Shown piece by piece: positions 57,035-64,000 of a stretch of 64,000 bases of DNA. Source of the DNA: Pseudomonadales bacterium (GTDB lineage: Bacteria; Pseudomonadota; Gammaproteobacteria; Pseudomonadales; Azotimanducaceae); assembly GCA_028281885.1 (NCBI GenBank), contig JANQJA010000021.1, forward strand, positions 106,496 to 170,495, read 5' to 3'. The notes beneath the pieces are model-generated. The model made no database searches. It saw only the letters and a list, made by a program, of their open reading frames with translations, and had not been told where the DNA came from. The position numbers were made by a program, and so were the translations under genes. Positions within the stretch are counted from its first letter, which is position 1. Every line of letters starts with the position of its first letter.

Positions 57035-59260
57035 ATGGTCCAGATAAGAGCCCAACAACCCATTGAGTTATACGGCAGTGTCAATCTGGAGTTGTGGCTG
57101 CGCCAGCTCAACGAGCGTGACCCGGATTTGAATCTCTCTCGCATTCGTGAAGTCTGTGATCTTTCACAGCAGGCCGAAGCCAAGGCGATTTCCAGCGATC
57201 CGTCCGCCCTCGAACGACAGAGCAGTTTTGCTCTTGGGCTTGGCATGGCTGACATTCTGACTGAGCTGCACATGGATGAAGATGGTGTTATCGCCGCCAT
57301 CATCTATCCAGCTGTCAGTGACAACCAGATTACCCTCAATCATGTACGGAAGCAGTTCGGTGAGACGGTTGGCATGCTGGTCGAGGGCATCTGGCGAATG
57401 GCCGCTATCAGCAATATCAAGTTCAGCGGCAGTGACAAGGTGCTCGGACAACGCAAGGATCGGCTGGAGCAAGCGCGTCGGCTGCTAGTTTCCCTGGTCG
57501 ATGACGTCAGAGTGGCCTTGATCAAGATATCTGAGCGGACTTGTGCGATTCGCCGCGCCAGCAAGCTCCCTGACGATGAGCGCCTGCATCTGGCCCGAGA
57601 GGTATTTGACATCTACGCACCGTTGGCCCACCGGCTCGGTATTGGTCAGGTCAAGTGGGAACTGGAAGATCTCGCTTTCCGTTTTCTCGAACCCGAACCC
57701 TACAAACAGATTGCGAAATTGCTCGACGAGAAACGGGCATCCCGGGACCTTTATATCTCCAGCGTCATTGATGTGTTGCAGACCGAGCTGAAACAGGCTG
57801 GTATCAATGCGGCAGTCGAAGGGCGCGCAAAACACATCTACAGTATCTGGAGAAAGATGCGGGCCAAGGACATTTCGTTCGCTGAAGTCTATGACGTGCG
57901 TGCTGTCCGTATTCTCGTTTCCGAAATTAGCGAGTGCTATGGCGTGCTTGGGGTAGTCCATCGCGTCTGGAGAAACATTCCACATGAGTTTGACGATTAC
58001 ATCGCGACGCCGAAAGAGAATGGTTATCGCTCTCTGCATACCGCTGTCATCGGTCCTGAGGGAAAGATTCTTGAGATTCAGATCAGGACGCAGGAAATGC
58101 ACGAGGAGGCCGAACTCGGTGTCTGCTCTCACTGGCATTACAAAGATGCCGAAGATGCGGAAGAGCCGGTCGCCTATGAGCAGCGAATCCAGTGGCTGCG
58201 CCAGCTATTGGAGTGGCAGGAGGAGTTCAGCGATGTTTCGGATCTCACCAAAGAGCTATTTGATGAGGTCAGACTGGACCGGATCTATGTATTCACGCCC
58301 AATGGTGACGTCGTTGATATGAATCCAGGTTCTACGCCGGTGGACTTTGCGTACTGCATTCATACAGAAGTAGGGCACAAGTGCCGCGGCGCGAAGGTGA
58401 ATGGGCGCGTCACGCCCCTCAATACGGCGCTAAAAACAGGCGACCAGGTTGAAATTCTGGTAGGCGAGAAATCTGAACCCAGGCGTGAGTGGTTGCACCG
58501 TCATCTTGGCTATGTCACCACGTCGAGAGCACGCGCCAAGATCAAGAACTGGCTCGGTGAACGTGCCAGGCTCAAGAACCTCGAGGAAGGACGCACCTTG
58601 CTCCTGGATGAACTTTCCCACCTGAATATCGACCATATCGACGAGCCTGGACTCCTTCTGACGACCGGGTATGAATCCATTGATGACCTCTTTGAGGCAA
58701 TTGGCGCTGGAGAGGTGGATGTTCTGGAGATCGTCGAGGTGGTAGCGGAGCTTGTCTCGCTGGGTGGAAGCGACGGGCAACTTGACCTGATTTTGAATGA
58801 CTCGAAAACCGAGTCGTCCGATGGCCGTATCAGCGGCATCGGCGATCTTCGCTACGAACTGGCTGAATGCTGCAATCCGGTTCCGGGCTGTGAGATCGTC
58901 GGTGTGATTGGCGACAACGACCTTGTCATGGTACACCAGCAGGATTGCCTGCAGGCGCTTCGTGCTGATCTGTACGCAAAAAGCGTGAAGCTGGACTGGC
59001 GGGCAGAGTCCGCCCGAAGTTTTTCGGTTGATATTGCAGTAGAAGCTTATGACCGTCGGGGTTTGCTCTATGACATCACGGGTATATTTATGGGGCAGAA
59101 CGTCAATGTCATCAGCCTCAATACGGCAACCGACAAGTCCAGCAACCGGGTCGATATGACGATGGTGATCGAGGTGGCGAGTATCAATTCGCTGCTCAAA
59201 ACGCTGGAAAGAATGGAAGAACTGTCAAACGTCATTTCAGCCAAGCGCGTGACGGACTAG
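57035..59260 (+). CDS. relA: GTP pyrophosphokinase RelA
   Basis: (p)ppGpp synthetase activated by uncharged tRNA on ribosomes. 741 aa (E. coli 744): a degenerate HD domain (GMADILTELHMDEDG without the HD metal residues, as in RelA rather than SpoT), synthetase domain (EGRAKHIYSIWRKM at about 260, TPKENGYRSLHTAV), TGS domain (about 415-475), helical and zinc-finger regions (ECCNPVPGCEIVG), and a C-terminal ACT domain from about 663. Lies 3 bases after rlmD. Confidence 0.97.
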   Translation: MVQIRAQQPIELYGSVNLELWLRQLNERDPDLNLSRIREVCDLSQQAEAKAISSDPSALERQSSFALGLGMADILTELHMDEDGVIAAIIYPAVSDNQITLNHVRKQFGETVGMLVEGIWRMAAISNIKFSGSDKVLGQRKDRLEQARRLLVSLVDDVRVALIKISERTCAIRRASKLPDDERLHLAREVFDIYAPLAHRLGIGQVKWELEDLAFRFLEPEPYKQIAKLLDEKRASRDLYISSVIDVLQTELKQAGINAAVEGRAKHIYSIWRKMRAKDISFAEVYDVRAVRILVSEISECYGVLGVVHRVWRNIPHEFDDYIATPKENGYRSLHTAVIGPEGKILEIQIRTQEMHEEAELGVCSHWHYKDAEDAEEPVAYEQRIQWLRQLLEWQEEFSDVSDLTKELFDEVRLDRIYVFTPNGDVVDMNPGSTPVDFAYCIHTEVGHKCRGAKVNGRVTPLNTALKTGDQVEILVGEKSEPRREWLHRHLGYVTTSRARAKIKNWLGERARLKNLEEGRTLLLDELSHLNIDHIDEPGLLLTTGYESIDDLFEAIGAGEVDVLEIVEVVAELVSLGGSDGQLDLILNDSKTESSDGRISGIGDLRYELAECCNPVPGCEIVGVIGDNDLVMVHQQDCLQALRADLYAKSVKLDWRAESARSFSVDIAVEAYDRRGLLYDITGIFMGQNVNVISLNTATDKSSNRVDMTMVIEVASINSLLKTLERMEELSNVISAKRVTD

Positions 59261-59281
59261 TTGCGCCACGCAAATTTCTAA

Positions 59282-59947
<666 letters not shown>

Positions 59948-59980
59948 CGAAAAAAATCACGCGATGTGAAATTTTTGGCG

Positions 59981-60004
59981 AGTTTGAGGTTTTAAACTTT
60001 TTTT
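59981..60004 (+). terminator. Possible weak terminator after adk
   Basis: AGTTT (59981-59985) pairs with AAACT (59994-59998), followed by a run of seven T. The stem is short and AT-rich. Confidence 0.35.
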
Positions 60005-60024
60005 CGCGGGTTGCAAAAAAAGGT

Positions 60025-60058
60025 GTGCAAAGTCAAATTTTTTTTCTAAACTTTGCAC
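60025..60058. repeat. 9-bp inverted repeat in the adk/H1-like spacer
   Basis: GTGCAAAGT (60025-60033) and ACTTTGCAC (60050-60058) form a perfect inverted repeat around a T-rich 16-base spacer. It could be a protein-binding operator, or a terminator reading on the reverse strand (followed there by a T7 run). The 228-base spacer 59948-60175 otherwise shows A/T tracts and no ORF. Confidence 0.5.
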
Positions 60059-60175
60059 GTCACTGCAACTGTATGCGTTGATTTTTCATAGTGTCTAACA
60101 CTACTGCCGAGGAGACGTGATATAGCTGCTTAAGCGCAATAACTGTTAAACAAACCTTCAACAGGAGTGATAAAA

Positions 60176-60640
60176 GTGGTTGCGAAAAAGAAAACAGCTA
60201 CAAAACGTAAGTCCACAGCCAAGCGTAAGACGGCTGTAAAAAGGAAGCCTGCTGCACGTAAGAAGGCTGCTGCCAAGAAAAAGACAGCGGCTAAGAAAAG
60301 AAAGACGGCAGCCAGGAAGAAGCCAGCGGCTAAGCGTCGTAAAGCAGCCAAGAAAAAGGTTGCTAAGAAAAAGGTAGCCAAGAGGAAGGTAGCCAAGAAA
60401 AAGGCTGCCAAGAAAAAGGCTGCCAAAAGGCGACCAGCCAAGAAAAAAGCTGCCAAGAAGAAAGTAGCTAAGAAGAAGGCCAAGAAGAAAGTAGCTAAGA
60501 AGAAGGCCAAGAAGAAAGCTACCAAGCGGCGACCGGCGAAGAAAAAGGCCGCCAAGAAGAAGGTAGCCAAGAAGCGACCGGCGAAGAAAAAAGCCGCCAA
60601 GAAGAAGGCCGCGAAGAAAAGGACCACTCGCAGGCGCTAA
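60176..60640 (+). CDS. Histone H1-like, lysine/alanine-rich DNA-binding protein
   Basis: 154 aa composed almost only of K, A, R, V, T and P; I count 71 lysines and no acidic residue. Repeats such as [14 protein letters not shown] and KRRPAKK resemble the C-terminal tail of eukaryotic H1, AlgP of Pseudomonas and Hc1-like proteins. It should bind DNA or RNA non-specifically and compact the nucleoid; a specific role cannot be inferred. The GTG at 60176 has CAGGAG 8 bases upstream; GTG at 60167 overlaps that site. The coding DNA is itself repetitive (GCCAAGAAAAAG-type units), so length variation among strains is likely. Followed by an intrinsic terminator. Confidence 0.85.
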   Translation: MVAKKKTATKRKSTAKRKTAVKRKPAARKKAAAKKKTAAKKRKTAARKKPAAKRRKAAKKKVAKKKVAKRKVAKKKAAKKKAAKRRPAKKKAAKKKVAKKKAKKKVAKKKAKKKATKRRPAKKKAAKKKVAKKRPAKKKAAKKKAAKKRTTRRR

Positions 60641-60647
60641 GCAGGAA

Positions 60648-60673
60648 AAAGCCCTCTAAATGAGGGCTTTCTT
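60648..60673 (+). terminator. Intrinsic terminator of the H1-like gene
   Basis: AAAGCCCTC-TAAAT-GAGGGCTTT followed by CTT. A 9-base stem with flanking A and T runs. Confidence 0.8.
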
Positions 60674-60786
60674 CTGAGGTCAGAGTGAAATGTGCACGGC
60701 ACCCCGCCGTGCACTGCCTTTTTCGCTTTCTTTTCAGCATGCGCTAAACTGCACCAGGTTATTCTCAGTCTCCAGTCACCACGACG

Positions 60787-62733
60787 TTGAAGCCCGCTTC
60801 GGATATTGATCGCTATTTTGACGATGGCTGGTGGGCAGATGCCGTTGACGGTTACAGGCCACGTCAGGCGCAACAGGAGATGGCTGCGGCGGTTGCCACT
60901 GCCCTATCAGATCGTCAAAACCTGTTAGTTGAAGCGGGTACCGGTACGGGCAAGACCTATGCTTACCTGTTGCCGCTGATTGTGTCGGGAAAGCGCGGCA
61001 TCGTTTCCACGGGTACCCGTAATCTACAGGATCAGCTGTATCTTCGTGACATACCCAAGATGCTGGAGATAATCGGCGTCAGCAGGCGTATTGCCATGCT
61101 GAAGGGCAGGCGAAACTATGTGTGCCCGTATCGTCTGGAAAAGCACCTGCAAACGACATCGTCATTGGTTTCCCGTCTGAACCAGGCGAATCTGGTCACG
61201 GTCAGGGAGTGGTCGTCGCAAACGTTGACAGGTGACTTGTCGGAAGTGATCGACACGGAATCCGCCTCCGACTGGCTACCACTGGTCACGAGTACCATTG
61301 ATAACTGCCTGGGTCATCGATGTCCTCAGATCGACCGGTGCCCGCTCTATCGAGCACGGGAAAAAGCACTGGTCGCGGACATCGTGGTGATCAATCATCA
61401 TTTGTTGCTGGCCGACCTTGCCAACACGGATGATGCGGCGACCTCATTGCTGCCAGGCGTTGATGTGCTGGTGCTGGACGAGGCGCATCAGCTGGCCGCG
61501 ATTTCCCGTCAGTTTTTTGGGCATCGGGTTTCCAGTCGTCAGTTTGCTGAACTGACGCGGGACATTGAGGATGAAGTGGTGCGTCTTGGCCGCGAGGATG
61601 ACGCTGTTTTACAGGCCAGCAACGGCTTGTTGCAGGCGATCGAGGGGCTGGCAGTAGCCTGGAATAAAATGCCTTCGGCTGATGTCGTGGATCTGTTTAC
61701 TGAACCCGAGGCAAGAGCCGCGATTGAGACAGTTAATCTGGCGCTCGCTGCGGTCGTTTCGACGCTGGATTCGGTCCGGGCCAGAAGTCGGGAGTATGAA
61801 GTGTTGTGTCAGCGGGCGCTGAAGCTGACGGACAGCTTTGCTTTGCTCACGGAGTTGGATCCGGAAATGGAAAGTCGCCGGCACGTGCACTGGGTCGACC
61901 GAAGTCCGGAAGGGTTTGGATTGCATCTCTCGCCACTGTCGGTGGCGGAAGATCTCGCCGCATTTATTGGTGCTCCCGACAAAGCCTGGATATTCTGTTC
62001 CGCGACAATGTCTGTTGATGGCCAGTTTGATTACGTTCGCGCCCAGTTGGGAATCGAGGAAGCAGACACGTTGCAACTACAGAGCCCGTTTGATTTCTCA
62101 CGGCAGGTTGCGGGATGGGTGCCGCGTATCGAAGCGTTGCCCGGGACTCAATCTCATACCCGGACGCTGATTCATGACATATGCCTGCCGCTCTTGTCGA
62201 CCTTGCCGCGTAAGGCGCTGATGCTGTTTACCAGTTATCGGGCGCTGCACATGGCTGCGGAGATGCTGGCGGAACATTGCCGCTTGTCCTGTTGGGTCCA
62301 GGGAACTGCTTCCAGAGATGCGCTGTTGAGACAGTTCAAGGACGCGGACAAGGGCGTGCTGCTGGCGACCCAGAGTTTCTGGGAGGGAATCGATGTGCGC
62401 GGGGCAGGATTGTCGCTGCTGGTGATCGACAAGCTGCCGTTCCCGTCACCAGGCGACCCGGTGGCCGGCGCCATCATGGCGTCGATGGATGCTGATGGCG
62501 GCAATGGATTTCGGGACTATTCCCTGCCTGAGGCAGTCACCACGCTGCGTCAGGGATTCGGGAGGCTGATTCGCGAGGAGACGGATCGCGGGCTGTTCGT
62601 GCTTGGTGATTCGCGGGTACTCAGTAAACCTTATGGGCGGGCCGTGTTGGACAGTCTGCCGCCAATCCGTTGGCTGCAAGACCTGGATGAAGCCCGAGCC
62701 ACGCTGGAACAAACTGGATATGGGTGTGAATAG
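60787..62733 (+). CDS. ATP-dependent Fe-S DNA helicase, YoaA/DinG family
   Basis: XPD-like 5'-3' DNA helicase. Walker A EAGTGTGKT at 49-57, the cluster cysteines C113, C174, C179 and C185 (CPYRLEKHL ... CLGHRCPQIDRC), DEAH at 231-234, and the C-terminal motifs (ALMLFTSYRAL, LLATQSFWEGIDVRG, GFGRLIRE). 648 aa is close to YoaA (636), and the N-terminus (GYRPRQAQQEMAAAVATAL) aligns with YoaA. The start is TTG at 60787; no good ribosome site is visible, so the precise start is uncertain. Directly before tsaB, as yoaA is in E. coli. Confidence 0.92.
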   Translation: MKPASDIDRYFDDGWWADAVDGYRPRQAQQEMAAAVATALSDRQNLLVEAGTGTGKTYAYLLPLIVSGKRGIVSTGTRNLQDQLYLRDIPKMLEIIGVSRRIAMLKGRRNYVCPYRLEKHLQTTSSLVSRLNQANLVTVREWSSQTLTGDLSEVIDTESASDWLPLVTSTIDNCLGHRCPQIDRCPLYRAREKALVADIVVINHHLLLADLANTDDAATSLLPGVDVLVLDEAHQLAAISRQFFGHRVSSRQFAELTRDIEDEVVRLGREDDAVLQASNGLLQAIEGLAVAWNKMPSADVVDLFTEPEARAAIETVNLALAAVVSTLDSVRARSREYEVLCQRALKLTDSFALLTELDPEMESRRHVHWVDRSPEGFGLHLSPLSVAEDLAAFIGAPDKAWIFCSATMSVDGQFDYVRAQLGIEEADTLQLQSPFDFSRQVAGWVPRIEALPGTQSHTRTLIHDICLPLLSTLPRKALMLFTSYRALHMAAEMLAEHCRLSCWVQGTASRDALLRQFKDADKGVLLATQSFWEGIDVRGAGLSLLVIDKLPFPSPGDPVAGAIMASMDADGGNGFRDYSLPEAVTTLRQGFGRLIREETDRGLFVLGDSRVLSKPYGRAVLDSLPPIRWLQDLDEARATLEQTGYGCE

Positions 62734-63421
62734 AGAAGTGCGTAACCTGCTGGCCATCGATACCTCCAGTGAAGCCCAGGTGGTGGGTGTCTGGACCGAT
62801 GGCGAACTGGTTGAATCGTTTGAACAAGTGGGTCGGGACCACAGTCGCCTCATCCTGCCGTCAGTGGAAGCGACCCTGGCCCGGGCGAAACTCGATAAAG
62901 GTGATCTTGATGGCATCGTCTATGGCCGTGGCCCCGGCTCGTTTACCGGCGTGCGTATTACCGTCGGCGTTGTTCAGGGGCTCGGGTTTGGGCTCGGTAT
63001 CCCGGTGACCGGTGTTTCAACACTAGCGTGTCTTGCCCAGGAAGAATTCCATAACGCCGGTGCTCAGCACGTTGTGGTTGCGCTACATGCCAGGGAAGAT
63101 GAAGTTTACTTCGGCAGCTACTCCGCCGAGGGCGGTCTGATGAAACTGAATGGCAAAGAGGGTGTGCTGGCTGCGGCGCAGGTACCCGGGCAATCCTTCG
63201 CCAGCTGCCATGGCGTTGGTTCGGGCTGGCGGCTCCGGGACCAGCTTGTCCCCGCTTTACAGGCTGACGTGTTGCAGATCCGGGAAGAGGCCTGGCCACA
63301 GGCGCGATCATTGATTGAGCTTGGTCTTCATGCGTTCGAGCAAAATAGTGTTCAGACTGCCCAGGAGGCTCAACCAGAATACCTGCGAGAACAGGTGGCG
63401 AAAAAGCAGGGTCCGGCTTGA
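62720..63421 (+). CDS. tsaB: tRNA threonylcarbamoyladenosine biosynthesis protein TsaB
   Basis: Partner of TsaD and TsaE in making t6A37. ASKHA-type fold: LLAIDTSSEAQVVGVWTDG, YGRGPGSFTGVRITVGVVQG and GVSTLACLAQEE are signature stretches. 233 aa from ATG 62720; the GTG at 62738 (MRNLLAIDTS) aligns better with E. coli TsaB and avoids overlap with the helicase stop, so it is a real alternative. Overlaps rsmJ by 4 bases. Confidence 0.94.
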   Translation: MGVNREVRNLLAIDTSSEAQVVGVWTDGELVESFEQVGRDHSRLILPSVEATLARAKLDKGDLDGIVYGRGPGSFTGVRITVGVVQGLGFGLGIPVTGVSTLACLAQEEFHNAGAQHVVVALHAREDEVYFGSYSAEGGLMKLNGKEGVLAAAQVPGQSFASCHGVGSGWRLRDQLVPALQADVLQIREEAWPQARSLIELGLHAFEQNSVQTAQEAQPEYLREQVAKKQGPA

Positions 63422-64000
63422 GCCTTGAATTGCTGAGGCAGAAGGATGAATTCATCCTGCGAGATGGCGATGTTCGCGTACGGGTCGATTTCGACGCGCT
63501 GCTGGCTCGGGTGCGTCGCGGTGGCCGGGAACTGATCACGCGCGCAGTCGGGACGAAAGCCGGATTGCAGGTGATCGACTGCACCGCGGGTCTTGGCGGT
63601 GACAGTTTCATCCTGGCTGCGAAAGGATGTTCGGTTACCATGGTGGAACGTTCCAGTTCGCTGTTCCTGATGCTGGAGGCGGCACTGAACAACGCCAGGA
63701 CTGTGCCCGATCTCAGACCGATTGTTTCCCGGCTTCACCTGGTTCGGGGAGACGCACGACAGGTGTTGTCCCAACTGCCCGCCGGACAGGTGGATGTGGT
63801 CTACATTGATCCAATGTTTCCGCCTCGCCAGAAAACTGCACTGGTTCGCGGCGAGATTCAGCTGTTGCAGCGATTGTTGGGCCACGATGAGGATGTGCAG
63901 GGTCTGATTGAAATGGGCCGTCGCGTGGCGAGTCAGCGGGTTGTGGTCAAGCGCCCGCGCCGGGGCGGAGAACCCACTGGCCTGATGCCGACCGGGGAAG
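63418..64000 (+). CDS. rsmJ: 16S rRNA (guanine-1516-N2)-methyltransferase RsmJ, 5' part
   Basis: Cut by the window end. From TTG 63418 (AGGG 6 bases upstream, TTGA overlap with tsaB): SLELLRQKDEFILRDGDVRV, SAM-binding IDCTAGLGGDSFILAAKG, and VVYIDPMFPPRQKTALVRGE, with KRPRRGGEP as in RsmJ/YhiQ. Compared with E. coli RsmJ the N-terminus lacks about 40 residues; upstream codons in this frame give no family match. 194 residues are visible. Confidence 0.88.
   Translation, partial: MSLELLRQKDEFILRDGDVRVRVDFDALLARVRRGGRELITRAVGTKAGLQVIDCTAGLGGDSFILAAKGCSVTMVERSSSLFLMLEAALNNARTVPDLRPIVSRLHLVRGDARQVLSQLPAGQVDVVYIDPMFPPRQKTALVRGEIQLLQRLLGHDEDVQGLIEMGRRVASQRVVVKRPRRGGEPTGLMPTGE

Noticed and set aside
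60130..60627. 165-aa reverse ORF rich in F, A and L
   Set aside because: Complement of the lysine-rich repeat gene; composition is a mirror of AAG/GCC codons.

Overview
The window is a dense, moderately GC-rich stretch of a gammaproteobacterial chromosome made almost entirely of housekeeping genes. The class placement rests on synteny blocks known from Enterobacteria and Pseudomonads: trmJ-iscR-iscS; ndk-rlmN-pilW-rodZ-ispG-hisS-yfgM-bamB-der; xseA divergent from guaA; ypjD/corB divergent from ffh; rpsP-rimM-trmD-rplS; xerD-dsbC; prfB-lysS; ygfZ divergent from sdhE-ygfX; nadB divergent from rpoE-rseA-rseB-rseC-degP; lepA-lepB-rnc-era-recO-acpS; rlmD-relA. I cannot name a genus. No rRNA, tRNA, CRISPR array, prophage, transposase or plasmid function was recognised, so most of the window is core chromosome.

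Layout. 1-11.5 kb, forward: the end of trmJ, the iron-sulfur regulator iscR with an IscR-type operator/promoter, a cysteine desulfurase not followed by iscU, then the ndk-to-der block. 11.5-13.9 kb, reverse: an M23 endopeptidase-like protein and xseA. 13.9-25 kb: guaA, tadA, purL, a CoA-type Nudix hydrolase, a gamma-carbonic-anhydrase-like protein, a type-2 leuA preceded by a leucine-rich leader peptide, a small secreted protein, then reverse corB-like and ypjD. 25.9-35.2 kb, forward: ffh, the rpsP operon, xerD-dsbC, an MFS transporter, an AlaC-like aminotransferase and hom. 35.3-44.8 kb is mixed: a CoA-acylating aldehyde dehydrogenase, prfB with its programmed frameshift, lysS, an NAD-type isocitrate dehydrogenase, ung, a thioredoxin-like ferredoxin, ygfZ, sdhE-ygfX and nadB. 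44.9-57 kb, forward: the sigma-E operon with degP/mucD inside it (Pseudomonas algU-mucABCD style), lepA, lepB, a DUF4845 protein, rnc-era-recO-acpS, cysM and rlmD. 57-64 kb, forward: relA, adk, a lysine/alanine-repeat histone H1-like protein, a YoaA/DinG helicase, tsaB and the start of rsmJ.

The least ordinary signals are non-coding. A palindromic repeat family occurs twice, each time exactly between the 3' ends of convergent genes (der/M23 gene and lysS/isocitrate dehydrogenase). Its arms supply or abut the stop codons, and one copy carries about 156 extra bases with their own hairpin. Other points of interest are a candidate leucine attenuation leader before leuA, the H1-like gene behind an A/T-tract-rich intergenic region, and an IscS without the usual IscU-binding tail or iscU neighbour. 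No clearly new multi-gene system was found.
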